Source of the DNA: Henckelia pumila
Taxonomy: Eukaryota; Streptophyta; Magnoliopsida; Lamiales; Gesneriaceae
DNA length: 64,000 nt
Direction of reading: 5' to 3'
Assembly: GCF_033568475.1 (NCBI RefSeq)
Contig: NC_133122.1
Span: 186,701,449 to 186,765,448 of the forward strand
Shown: positions 50,247 through 62,600 of the stretch, piece after piece
Numbering within the stretch: the stretch's first letter is position 1
Layout of the letters: every line of letters begins with the position of its first letter
The notes under the pieces: model-generated
Told to the model about the DNA's origin: nothing
Seen by the model: only the letters and a program-made list of their open reading frames with translations
The model's database searches: none
Translations under genes and position numbers: made by a program

Positions 50247-51118
50247 CAGCTTTAGCTACTGCCTCTATAGATTCAGCTTCAGGATAAGTAGCTCACTACT
50301 CGTTTTCCCAGTAGCAGTAGCAATCCGATCCTGACAGTGAAGCTTCAGAAAAATAATTTGGATATCCAACAAGGTATTTTGCTATATGTTATGACAATGT
50401 CACTATATGAAAAATATTTAGTCTGTTTGGTGAAGATAATGCTAATATTCAATGCACAATTGATGCACATCACGATTTTTCATTGATTATAGCAAGTTCT
50501 ACAAATCAGTCTATCTCTCTTTAAATTTTATCCACTTACATAATTATTTTAATTAAATATATATATATATATATATATTTAGTCAAAATATATATTAATT
50601 ATTCATTGAGATAAATTGCTTCCACTAGGATATTTGCATATGGGAATATGTATTTTATTATAAATGAATGAGATTTGGTCATTATTCATGACAGTAGTCT
50701 GTTCGAACAAACTATATTATACTCTCATTTTAATAAAATAAAATTTAATCAATTTATAATGAATCTTTAAATTTCAAATAAAATATAATACTTTTAAAAA
50801 ACTATGGACAAAAAATATTTTATAATTAAAGTAATATAAAAATATTTTATAATTTTGATTTTTCAACGGTTGATTTTGTTCTCAATGCATGAAAAGATAA
50901 AAGAAAAAAAATTGTCTTTTTCTTATGAAAAGATAACAATAAAAGATAACAATGAATGAAATAGTTTGCTAATTAGGAAGATTTTGTTAGACAAGCATCA
51001 TGATCTAATTAATGTAGCATATAATAATGCATGGAGTGGAGCAAAATATCCGAAGTTAGGTTGATTTGTCCCACGAATATAAATATGTGGGATTGTCTCA
51101 TAGAAGACCTACACTATA
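50247..51118. other. Spacer, no gene seen
   Basis: AT-rich, with a (TA)n run at about 50556-50580. The first 120 bp may be the far side of the Copia LTR begun at 41880. Nothing else is supported. Confidence 0.4.
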
Positions 51119-51355
51119 TGTTAGTGTATAATTTTCTTACCTCGATCGAATAAAATTTTTGAGAGTTTCATGTATGAACTTGGACAATATCCCCACTTAA
51201 GCTAGCTTTTGGGTTTGTGGTACACCCATTTTCATCATCTTTAACATGATATCAAAGTCAGGTTTCGTCGCTATATGTTGGACCGCCCATATTGGGCCAC
51301 ACATTAATATCTTCACGCTCCAAATGTTCATTCCCGTGTTAGTGCTCCAGATTTG
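51119..51355 (+). mobile_element. TRIM fragment: LTR (51119-51246) plus primer site and internal part
   Basis: TGTTAGTGTATAATT to ATCTTTAACA is 128 bp. It is followed at once by TGATATCAAAGTCAGG, a primer-binding site for initiator Met-tRNA, and by 'ttggaccgcccatattgggcc', which resembles the interior of the TRIM at 62869-62974. The LTR is related to those at 57283-57411 and 59894-62868. Confidence 0.65.
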
Positions 51356-51847
51356 TAGGACCGAGCACTTGTCTCTTTACCAAAACCTATAGCTGGTGGT
51401 AATCGGGCAACTCAAATCTTTTAAACTGAGCAGTAGCCCAAGTGACATAGTTCGATCTCTCTACCCAGTAAGAACAATTATAGCACTCAAACAATATTCT
51501 TCTCAATAATTTCACTCCTCGCAATCAATGTGAATCGTACTCATGACCTTGACTCTGATACCAATTTTAAGACCAAGCGCTTGCCGCTTTACCAAAAACT
51601 ATAGCTAGTGGTAATGGTGAAACTCAAATATTTTAAACTGCAGAGCAGCCCAAACGTCATGGTTCGATTGCACTACCCAGCAGAACTATTACACTCCGAC
51701 AAGATTTTCATGGGGGTGTGTGTTAGTGCTCTTTTCATGGGGGTGTGTGTTAGTGCTTCAGATGCTCATTCCTGGATGTGAGACGCGTGTGTTAGTGCTC
51801 TAGATGTTCATTCCTATGATCTCCAAATGTTCATAGGGGTGTGTGTT
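51356..51847 (-). mobile_element. Second, reverse-oriented TRIM-like pair and GTGTTAGTGCT repeats
   Basis: Two similar blocks (51357-51485 and 51567-51690, each with 'ctttaccaaaa.ctatagct') flank a minus-strand primer site (TTGGTATCAGAGTC, about 51552-51565), the layout of a very short LTR element. From 51705 to 51847 the phrase 'gggtgtgtgttagtgct' recurs, including one exact tandem pair of about 27 bp. Confidence 0.5.
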
Positions 51848-53841
51848 TGTAATGTCCCAAATTTTATTGGAGCGTTACTCAAACATACATACTTAAAAAT
51901 TTTGGGGAAATTAAAAACTTTGCGAAAGCATCATCTTTTTTATTAAATATAATTATTAAAAAGTGCACGAAATAATGAAATAAACTTTCAACAAACTTTG
52001 CCAAACATGGCCATCAAATGAAAATTTAAAACTTGTTTCCCCTTCATATTAGAATAAAATATTTGTTTGATCAACTCTCATACGTAAAGCCTCGCACTCA
52101 TGCATCGCCCGCTGGACCGACCCCCGGCTCCTCTTCATGTCCACCAACATAGTCATCGATGAAGGTATCGATATCCTCGTTACTTGCACCATTCAAGTAT
52201 AGTGAGTCTAAAGACTCAACAAGAATAATGCATAACAAGGATTTTTACTAAAACTTTAAATGAGAGAAACATTAACATAAACTTTCATGCAAAACTTAAC
52301 ATTAACATATCTCGAAGAAATCATAACAATAAACATTTGGGGGTGATGAAGTATGTGTACTGTGGTAACAGTCATAATGAGTCATTCATAGTTTCCTTTT
52401 GTACAACAAGCATATCACATTACGCTCGTAAACTTTCATTCTTTGGATAGCCGCTCCGGAGCTCATCCCAAAGTGCATACCCCGTATAATCACCACAAAA
52501 CTCATAAATAATCAAATTATTTTTTCATGTATCGTATCATTAATTGCATCATATCATATCATATTGTGTCATCATCATACCATCGTAATTTCATGAAATC
52601 ATGCTCTTAAACTTTTCGTGATATCATCATGCATAAAATACCTCAAAACATTTCATGATAAAATAGCTTTCATGGGGAAAAATCACATAAACATGCAATA
52701 CTTAGCATAATCGATCCACGTGAGTCGTTCCGTCCGTCTCGGACATTCGAATTTGGAACTTTTTCCTATGGAACATCTTAAAAGCACTTAAAGGAGCTTA
52801 AAAAGTCAAAAACTTGAATTTTGTACTGAACACATGAAAACTAAAATTTTGAGACAGAACCCTGCTCGCTCGAGCCAAGGAACTTGCCGCTTGAGCGAGC
52901 TATGCGTTAACGCTCTCACTTGAGCGGCAAAAAGATCCGCTCGAGCGAGAGGCTCGCTGCCGAGATTCCTAGGCAGCGGCGCACAGACGCCCTTACACCC
53001 TTCCTTTTGATTTTTCTGCTCTAAACGACTCTCTTTCACCATCAAATATTTTACACTTGAAAAGAAATCATTCCTGAACAAGAAAAGTTCAAAACTTGAA
53101 AGAGATTTGTCCAAAAAACTACCAAACATCAAAATTCTGCAACTATGCTTCAAAATCCATTAAAAAAAACCTCAATACATTTATACCAAAGACATCAGGA
53201 ACACCTCATGCTTCACGTTTAAACATCATACTCATGAAATTTTACAAGAAACATGCATCGATCATCATAAAACCACCTAGGGTTAAACCTTTAAAATAGA
53301 TATAGTCTTGAATGAGTTTCAAAACAGTAAAAACTTTCCTGATATGTTTGATTGGAATTAACCTGGGCAGAAGGATGATCTAGCCTGGAGAAACGAAGAA
53401 CCCTAGCCTGAGTTTGCAGTGATCGAGCGAGAGAGATTTTGGGTGAACGAAAATTTAAGCGTTCTAAAATGAGAGAAAGAAAGGAAATTGAACGCTTAAA
53501 TTATTTTTGTGACTAATGGGCTCCCAACACTGCTCATTAGTTACAATTAAAAATATTTAAAATTTTAACTCTCTCAAATTAAAAATACACTGCATCAACT
53601 TAAACATTATTTAAATAAAATATTTTTCTTAACTCGTTCAAAAGCTAGACTCATTCCTACGACCCAGAATTAAATACCAACCTGAAAATTTTAAAATCAT
53701 AACACATCACATAAAATTTCAGGCATTAAAATAACTCACATAAATTCACATAACAATTAAACTTTCTGAAATAACATGCATTAAATCATATAATTAAATT
53801 AATTTATCATGATTAAACTAGTGGAATTTTTGGACCTTACA
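51848..53841 (-). repeat. 3' LTR of the truncated chromovirus
   Basis: 1994 bp, minus strand TGTAAGGTCC to GGGACATTACA, preceded by the purine run AAGGAGGGTATAG. It contains two CTCGAGCG-type hairpins at 52860-52950. Confidence 0.85.
52858..52952. repeat. Two GCTCGAGCG hairpins in the chromovirus LTR
   Basis: CTCGCTCGAGCC pairs with CGCTTGAGCGAG across a short loop (about 52864-52899), followed by CGCTCTCACTTGAGCGG and CCGCTCGAGCGAG (52911-52941). They have the same core as the hairpins in the LTRs at 18.0 and 42.3 kb. Confidence 0.85.
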
Positions 53842-53842
53842 A

Positions 53843-56455
53843 CTATACCCTCCTTAAAAGAATTTCATCCTCGAAATTTGACTTACCAAACAGTTCAGGA
53901 TAGCGTGCTCGCATATCCTGCTCAGTTTTCCATGTAGCTTCCTCAACCAATTGGTTGCGCCATAGGACTTTCAACATTGGGATCTCTCTGTTCCTTAATC
54001 TACGAACTTGTCCGTCCAAGATTTGAACAGGCATCTCTTCGTAGGACAAGTCTGGTGTCCATTCCACTGACTCATGGTGAATAACATGCGAAGGATTCGC
54101 CACATACTTAGCATGGAGATATGGAAAACATTATGTACACCCTCCAAGTTTGGAGTTAGAGCTACTCGGTAAGCTCGAGCCCCAACTTTCTTTAGGATCT
54201 CAAAAGGTCCTATATATATTGGACTCAGTTTAACTATCTTTCCAAATCTCAAGACACCCTTCCATGGTGACACATTCAAGAACACATGTTCACCCATTTC
54301 AAACTCCAAATCCATACGCCGTTGATCGGCATAACTCTTCTGTCGACTTGGAGCTGTCAACATTCTGTCTCTGATCTTGGCTATCAAATCCACTGTTTGA
54401 GTCACAATCTCCGGCCCCAAAATAGCTCGCTCTCCAACTTCATCCCAATGCAAGGGAGTCCTACATCTCCTCCCATATAATTCCTCATACGGAGCCATGC
54501 CAATAATTGCTTGATAACTATTGGTATAAGTGAACTCCACTAAGGGCAATTTCGACTCCCAATTCCATCCAAAGTCGATCATAAAAGCTTTCAACATGTC
54601 TTCGAGTATCTGGATCACTCGATCTAAATGACCATCTGTCTGAGGGTGGAAAGCTGTGCTGAAAGCTAACTTTGTTCCCAAACCTCTTTGTAAACTTCTC
54701 CAAAAGTTCGAGGTGAACTTAGGATCTCTGTCAGACACTATTCTCGCTGGAACTCCATGCAATCTGACAATTTCCCGAATGTACAGCTCTGCATATTGAT
54801 TCATCAAAAAATTATTCCTAACATAAAGAAAATGTGCTGACTTCCTTAACCTGTCAACTATTACCCAAATCGAGTTCATTCTTCGTGGTGTAACTGGAAT
54901 CCTACCACAAAATCCATTGTGACATATTCCCACTTCCATGTGGGTATAGGCAACAGTTTCAGAAGTCATGCAGGTCTCTAATAACAATCTTCACCTGCTG
55001 ACATGTCAAACATTCACTCGCAAATCTTACAATATCCTTCTTCATACCTGGCCACCAATATAAGGATTGCAGGTCCTTATATATCTTCGTACTCCCTGGA
55101 TGAAAAGAATACGAAACAGTATGGGCTTCAGTCATCACCTCTACTCTCAGTGAGTCTACTGTTGGCACCCACATTCTACCTTTGTGATGAACAATTCCAT
55201 CCTTGACGGTATACAATGTACCACCCTTAGCCTCATCTTTATTCCTCCACGCCATCAACTGTTTATCAGAAGCTTGGCCTGCTCAAATTCTATCAAGAAA
55301 ACTTGGCACTACTGTTAAGGCTGATAGAGTTCATATCTTCATTGGTTCAAATACTTCAAATTTCATCTGCTCGAAATATGCAATTAACTCCTATTGAACT
55401 GTCAACTGGTTTAATGTCGCAGACTTGCAACTCAATGCATCTGCTACTACATTAATCTTACCTGGATGGTAGCTAACATCGCAGTCATAGTCCTTCACCA
55501 ATTCCAGTCATCTCCTCTGCCTTATATCATCTCCTTCTGAGTGAAGAAGTACTTTAGGCTCTTGTGTTCGGTGAAAATCTGGCACTTCTCGCCATACAAA
55601 TAATGTCTCCATAGCTTCAAAGCAAATACAACTGCAGCCAACTCAAGATCATGAGTCGGGTAGTTTTTCTCATGAATCTTCAGCTGTCAAGATGCATAAG
55701 ATATTACCTTATCATCCTGCATCAGAACAACCCCTAATCCACTATTAGAAGTGTCGATAAAAACCACAAAATGACCTGTGCCTTCTGGAATAGCTAGCAC
55801 TGGTGCTGACATCAATCTTTCCTTCAACTCTGCAAAACGTTTCTCACACTGCTCTGACCACACGAACTTCACGCCTTTTCGGGTTAGATAAGTCAATGGT
55901 AGAGCAATCTTGGAGAAATCTTGAATAAACCTCCTGTAGTAGCCCGCTAAACCCAAGAAACTACGTATCTCTGTAGCATTATTCAGAGTAACCCAATTCC
56001 GAACTGCTTCTAACTTAGATGGATCCACCTCAATTCCCTTAGCTGAAACTATATGACCCAAACATGCAATTTGCTCAAGCCAAAATTCACACTTACTGAA
56101 CTTTGCATACAACTGATTCTCCTTTAGAATCTGCAACACTGTAGACAAGTGCTGACGATGCTCCTCTAGACTGCAAGAGTAGATCAGCATGTCATCTATG
56201 AAAACTATGACAAAAAATGATCCAAGAAAGGTTGAAACACCATGTTCATCAAATCCATGAACACTGCCGGTGCATTAGTCAATCCAAACGGCATTACCAA
56301 GAACTCATAGTGGTCATACCGAGTCTTGAACGCTGTCTTTTGCACGTCTTCATCCTTCACCTTCAACTGGTGGTAGCCTTATCGCAGATCAATCGTAGAG
56401 AACACCACCGCTCCCTGCAATTGGTCGAACAAATCATCTATCCTTGGCAAGAGAA
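53843..56455 (-). pseudogene. Gypsy pol relic: RT, RNase H, integrase, chromodomain
   Basis: Minus strand, in order: RT palm from 56455 with MPFG and the catalytic FIDD near 56200-56300 (a stop follows FSTIDLR); RT end and RNase H start (56190-55687, with [15 protein letters not shown]); RNase H continuing past a stop at YAS*QL, with HKSLKYFF near 55560; integrase zinc finger with H..H and CLTC (55258-54959); integrase core with IVSDRDPKF and a C-terminal GPF segment (54987-53995); and a chromodomain with VLWRNQLVEEATWKTE (54103-53843) in another frame. Several frame changes and stops make it non-functional. Confidence 0.88.
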
Positions 56456-57235
56456 AATTCAATGTAATTTTCGATATTTCAGACCCTTTAAACTGATTTC
56501 ATTCAGATATAGGAGTCTATATATAGACATTCAAAGGTTGGAAGGTCCTTTCCACAAATTGGTGTATCTTGGATGAGATTCAATCTGATCCGTCAACTTT
56601 GATCTTTTCTGGTTGATCTCAACTACCGCATGACATCCTCTTGTAGAATTAAATCTCGTGCGTACAATTCCAGATCAACTATCCATATCGCACCCCTTAT
56701 TGATGATCACATCCCTTAGATGCATCATTTTATCCACCAAATCTCAACCACCCAATCTATTGGTCCAGATTCATCCGAATTTCATCCAACGGTTTTGGTC
56801 TACGAATTATCACAACCCTTCATCTAGGTCTCATGAACCAACACATCTAATCACCTCTCAACCGCCTCCATCTCACGCGTCACACTACCTGACGAGCTCT
56901 TTCGGTGCATTTCACCTCCCTCATATTGTATTTGACTTGAATTTATTTCATTAATCAATATACACAACAATATATGCATAGGAATATAAAATATTAAACT
57001 TTCCTTGTGTGACAAGTCACATTTCACCTACAACACATTAATTGGGCCTTGAACATCAATATTAAATAATTAATTTATCATTCACCCAAAATTGGTTTTG
57101 AGCAAATTAATATTCCAAAATTATTTACTCGAAACGTAGATTTCAATTTTCAAGTCAATTTTTAATTTTATCGGATGAGTGATAATTGATTAATTTTTGA
57201 AACGTAATGGGCCTCAAAACTCATTTTCAACATGT
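56456..57235. other. Unassigned sequence upstream of the truncated chromovirus
   Basis: No recognised domain. Chance frames only (for example 56658-56954, rich in His, Ser and Pro). This is the join where the element's 5' part is missing. Confidence 0.4.
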
Positions 57236-57411
57236 GTTAGTTTTACAGATATTCATTCTTGGACGTGAGGGGTGTGTTAGACTGTTAGTGCGTAATTGTC
57301 CCACATTGATAGGATAAAATTCTCGGGAGTTTCATAAATATATTTGGATATCTTCTCTCCTTGATCTAACTTTTGGAGTTGAGTTAGGTTCAAGTTCATA
57401 ATCTTTTAACA
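57236..57411 (+). mobile_element. TRIM 3' end: internal tail and LTR (57283-57411)
   Basis: The tail 'cattcttggacgtgagggg' matches the internal 3' end of the intron TRIM at 62945-62970, and the following 129-bp LTR (TGTTAGTGCGTAATT to CTTTTAACA) matches 51119-51246. It could be the other end of the TRIM begun at 51119, separated by later insertions. Confidence 0.6.
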
Positions 57412-57949
57412 CTATAAATATAACTATATCGAGAAATACACATAAACAATTCAAAATTTTTCATAAAAAGTTAAGGGCATCCCCAAATCCAATGGCACTA
57501 ATGTGACCAAAATGAAAGAGCTCCTCTCTCTTCGTTATCAGAGCAAAGGCCCTTTGCCTTCTTTTTTTAATTTATTATTTTTTTATTTTATATATCTATT
57601 ACTATTAATAAGCAAGAGCATGTTATAGTAACTAAATTTTGGTATTTCTAAGTAAATTTCCAAAAATAACCCTATCCAATAAATAAATATATTATTTAAA
57701 AATTTTAATTTATTTTCATACAATTTTCCCACCATTTTATACTTCACGTCTGACATATTTAATTTCAAAATTCAAAAACTAACTCTCACATATATTACCT
57801 ACAAGACATAATTAATTTCTAAATTTTTTTTAAAAAATAAAAATTTTATCATAAATTATTTTTTAATATGATAATTTGATAAACACACGCATTGCGTGTG
57901 CAAAACGCTAGTATATATATATATATATATTTATAGATACCGTTATATA

Positions 57950-58090
57950 GAAAAATGATATGGTGAGCACCACCGTAAGCACCCATTTGAGCACATGCTG
58001 ATGTGTCACTCACCTATTGGATGTGCATAATCACACGTCAGCAGGTGCTCACATGAGTGCTCATGATAGTTGCTCACCATATCATTTCTC
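57950..58090. mobile_element. Foldback MITE, about 140 bp
   Basis: Almost the whole element is one inverted repeat: 'aaatgatatggtgagca' on the left pairs with 'tgctcaccatatcattt' on the right, and the inner arms ('gagcacatgctgatgtgt' with 'acacgtcagcaggtgctc') also pair. Flanks are TA-rich (cgttatata, gtttatata), a possible 8-9-bp duplication, which would suit a Mutator-like MITE. Confidence 0.75.
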
Positions 58091-58385
58091 CCGTTTATAT
58101 ATATACACCATTCTTTTTTTGTTTGTTTGACCATTTCCCTTTTTTTCATTTTTATTATAACCGTTACTTTCATTTGATTTTATTTTTTTAAAACCGCATG
58201 TATAGCCGTTGTAATTTTGTAAATTTGTTTTTTAAAATTTTTTAAATTAAACTAACCGTTTAGTTTTTTCTCCTATAAATATACATCAAATCTTTATTTC
58301 TCATTCATCGTACCATTCTTTTTTGTATCTTCATTTATTTAGAATGTTTCAAAATCTCAATTTCTATAGGAGATCCATTTTGCAC

Positions 58386-58740
58386 AATTTTCTGTAAAAA
58401 TGAATTGGAAGAAAATACGAAAGATGAACTAGATCAAATGACTTTGATGCTACTTGAGCATGAAAAAATAATGCTTCGGATACATGAAAGTTCTACCAAT
58501 AAAACACAAAGGAGAAAGTATTTCAACCGAGAACGTGAACTCAGACACGATCATCTCTTTCATGATTACTTGATGAGCCAAAATATCCTGATGATGAATT
58601 TCGACGGCAATTCCGAATGCAAAGAGAATTATTCCTTCGCATAGTCAACGCTTTGCAAAATCATTTAGAATTTTTTTAATTGAGGAGAGATGCAACGAAA
58701 AGAAAAGGCTTGTCATCATTTCAAAAATGCTCGACGGATT
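58386..58740 (+). pseudogene. PIF/Harbinger transposase-like (HARBI1/ALP1) relic, N-terminal part
   Basis: The frame from 58405 gives RRKYFNRERELRHDHLFHDY. It then shifts by one, and the new frame continues with FRRQFRMQRELFLRIVNALQ, a stop, and LRRDATKRKGLSSFQKC. This matches the N-terminal part of plant Harbinger-type nucleases (R..RE..HD.L..DYF, FRR.FRM...LFLRIV, RRDA.GR.GLS..QKC). The DDE catalytic region is absent. One frameshift and one stop show it is dead. Confidence 0.75.
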
Positions 58741-59652
58741 ATTCGTCGTCAAGAAAGGCTTGTAGTTGTTTGAAACATGTAATCTATTTTTATTAAGTAG
58801 AATTAATAAATATTAAAATAGATCCATGATAAAATACATCCAGTAACAAAAATTAAAAAATATATAATTTTTAATTAATAAAAAATATATTTTTTAATGA
58901 AAATTAAGTGATCATATAAAAAATACATCATTATATAAATTACATATATGTAAATATATAAAAATTATAAATTGATAGCTGAGATATTTGAACTGATTGT
59001 GGGATCTATAAAAAAATTGTTTGAATTTTTGTTATAGTGGAGAATTGATGAGATTTTTTGTTTTTGACGTGACAATGAACGAAAAAATTTATGTTTGAGT
59101 TTTATGTTCGGCCAATATTGTTTTTTAAAATATTCTTGTAGGATCCGAGGACCCATATAAATTTTAAATATAATTAAATTAAAAAAAATCCCCAAAACTA
59201 AATGCCGCGTGTGTAATACTTGTTCAGCCTACCTGTGAACGATGACATCGTATGTTAGGATCGTTAAGTACGACAAAATCAACTCAACTCTATGCCACGA
59301 AATTACGTACGTCAACGGAGGATTTTTTTTTTGTTTTTTTGTTTTGAAATTTCAACGGAGGATATTTCAGATCAAGCAATTACGTTGAATCTTCCTTGAT
59401 TTTTACCATTGACTTTGGCATTGCCTGTTCAATTTCTTGATCGTGTACTGTTTCAGTTTCTACACAAGTGGCGCTATTTCATTTGGATCTTGTGTTTTTA
59501 CCCGCATAGTTGCCAGCAGTTAACTTTTTCAGATTGCGGACATTTTTCTAATTTCTTTCCAGCTTTTAGATTGCGAATAATTTGTTAAACCCATCAGACT
59601 TGTATACCAATTTTTGCTGAGAACTGATTGTATAGTAGACGAAACATAAAGA
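58741..59652. promoter_or_regulatory. Spacer and upstream region of the GRDP gene
   Basis: AT-rich to about 59200, then mixed composition up to the ATG at 59653, probably the promoter and 5' UTR. No single element can be named with confidence. Confidence 0.4.
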
Positions 59653-62600
59653 ATGGATGTGGAGCAGGAATTGGAGTGGAAAGCGGCGCAGAGCACTGCA
59701 ATAAGCGTACAACTTGTCCCTGCGGCTAAAAGACACCTCAAATTTCTTGCCACCGTTGATAGGAACCGTTGGCTCTATCAAAGTCCAGGGCTGGAGAGGG
59801 CAATTTACAGGCAAGACCCCGGTTTGAAACTTGTTAATTTTTTATGTGGATTGATCCCTTCGATATGTTTGATGGAGTTTGTTATTGTTGGTATGTTAAT
59901 TGTGTCCCACCCTCGAACTTTAATATATATGCTTGGCAATCCTCCCCTTAAGCTAGTTTTTGAGTTGGGTGAGATAGGTTCATGATAGTAACAAGCACAA
60001 TTTCGAGTATGTGCAAACTCCAACCACAATCTTGTAGTATCTAATTTCTTCTTCCCTTGATTACTGATGGTTTACAATATTTATACTCCTCTTCTAACTT
60101 GATGCACACGATAGAAAAGAACAAACTCTTCAACTAACTCCAGCGTGTTGTGCGTGCTTCCTCCTTCAAGTGACATGATCTTTCATCCACGTGGGTTTGG
60201 AGCATCTTCTAGAATGAGGCGGACGGTTGCTTCTTCTGCTTTGTTGGCCCACTAACTTTGGATCCATGTTAATGCCAAGAGTCGTATCACTCCCCTCCCC
60301 TTCAAATATCACCTTGTCCTCAAGGTGTAGTTGTGAGTAAATAGAGCAGAACTCCAGGAAGTTCTCCCAAGTGGCCTCTTCTGGATATTTCCCTGACCTG
60401 TGAACCAGCACTTTTTTAATAGCCCTTCTCTTGATATTGATGGTGTGTATGGCTAGAATTCCCTTCGGGACAGAAAGAGGTCGATCATTAATGTTGAGAT
60501 TGTGCAGTGTCTCCATCCCGGGGAATGGCTCGTCTTGAAACTTGAATGGTCCAAAAAACATTTTGCAGAGTTTTGGATGCAACTGTTTTGCTACTGTTGT
60601 CAGTCGATATGGTGTGAGTTTCACTAGTACTAAGTCACCTTCTAGGAAGTCCTTATCCTTATGGTGGCCATCAACTAGTAGCTGCATGTGGTGTTGGATT
60701 GGAATTTTTGGAGGAGGACCTGAAAATAGATGTATATGATGATCTACTGTACAATGAGGAGGCAGTAACTGAAGCTCGTCAAACACTGCTTGAAATTGGG
60801 TTAGTAACGCGAGTTCCTGAGTCGGTAGCGGCAGTTCACCTGTGATGGGAAGAGTACGAGACTGCTCCTCTTCAAAACTCACTTCCAACGATTTCTTAGT
60901 CAGTGAAAAAGAAACTAGGATAGAGTCTCGACTAATCAAAGAACACAGCTGACTATACGAACTTGAAGTTGTTGTGGTCATCGTGTTTCCTTTTAGGCAA
61001 ATGCGCTGGTTTTTCCAAGAGAATTCCATGGTCAATGCTTCTTGATCATGCAAACAAGGACCCAAAGTTCTTAGCCATTGCATTCCCAATACAACATCGA
61101 ACCCGCAGATCGGCAGTACATATAGAGCAATGAAAAACTCATGGCCTTGAAGAACCACTGAAACCCGAGGACATAATTTGTCACACCACAAATACTGTCC
61201 ATTACCCATATAGACTCGAAAACGTTTTGCTGGTACGCTTTGAATTTTCAATTTTTCAAGCAAACCTTCTTGAATGAAGTTGTTGTGGCTGCCGGAATCA
61301 ATTAATATCTCCATCGGCGAAGTAAAGTGAGTGGCAGTAATTCGAAAGATACTAGGATTGGAAGCAGTAGTGAGAGAATTCAGACTCACCTCAAACTCGC
61401 CTTCTGGACTATCATTAAAGCAATCTTCTGGCATGGGCTCTCCTTCCCACGCCATTAAGACCATGACCCGATTTTTGCACTTATGGTTAGCAGTAAATTT
61501 TTCATCACAACTGAAGCATAAACCCTTGTCCCTTTTCTCTTGAATTTCCGCTGGAGTCAAACGTTTGACGGGCACCTTGGAATTGGAGGTAGTGGATTTC
61601 TGGTATCCTCCAGAATCGGGAGTAACCCCTCCAGTATGTAAGAATGGCCCACCTCCTGGCTTGAATGGCGCTGGACTGGAACGATCGGTGTCATTGAGGG
61701 TGATCCCACGGAGGTCCATGTTGCGATCATCAAATAACTGAGCCTTCAACATAGCTTCTGTTAATCCAGTTGGAGGAGTAATGAGTAGCTCACGCCGGAT
61801 CTCCGATTTTAGACCCCAAATGAAGAAATTGGTGAACATAGACTTAGAAACTCCAGTAATACGAGTCATGAGTTCTTCAAATTCAGAGCGAAAACGGGCT
61901 ACCGTTCCGGTTTGGGTCAGCTTAGAAATCCGACCCAAAGGATCATCATAAAGAGAAGGACCAAATCGCTCTTGTATAGCAGACAAGAATTGCGTCCAGT
62001 TGGTGAGAGCACCATTGCGATCCATCCACTGAAACCACACAGCCGCCTCCCCCTCAAGTTGGAAAGCAATCAATTGCAAACGGGTATCCGACGGAATAGA
62101 GTGAATATCGAAATATTTTTCCACCTTATAAACCCAAAGGTGAACATCAGTACCATTGAATTTGGGTAGATCTAACTTGAGATTCTTCATGTAAAACCCC
62201 AGCTCCTTACCACCATCACGCTGTGGTTTATGAAACTCGCCGCTAGGCGGAGACTCGCTCTTTTTCCCTGAGGACTCCTGAAACTTCTGACTCATTTGGT
62301 GGAACCTAACGTCCATGGATGTCATGTAATTTTCCAGAATTTTTGTGTAATTGGCCAGTTGGGCGTCCGAATGGAGTTTGAAATTGGACTCCAGTTGGCG
62401 CATGGCTTCAGCAACATCTTCATTCCGCATGACAAACGAGAGCACCAATGATAGTAACAAGCACAATTTCGAGTATGTGCAAACTCCAACCACAATCTTG
62501 TAGTATCTAATTTCTTCTTCCCTTGATTACTGATGATTTACAATATTTATACTCCTCTTCTAACTTGATGCACACGATAGAAAAGAACAAACTCTTCAAC

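Larger units (their letters stand above)
51848..56455 (-). mobile_element. 5'-truncated Ty3/gypsy chromovirus
   Basis: The minus-strand element ends in a 3' LTR (51848-53841). Pol lies upstream in gypsy order: RT, RNase H, integrase, chromodomain. The sequence breaks off inside the RT domain near 56455; gag, protease and the 5' LTR are absent. A 3' LTR of about 2 kb, a chromodomain after integrase and the LTR resemblance to 36531-39632 point to a Tekay/Del-like lineage (inferred). Confidence 0.85.

Noticed and set aside
53096..53299. A plus-strand 67-residue basic frame
   Set aside because: It lies inside the chromovirus LTR and has no recognisable domain.
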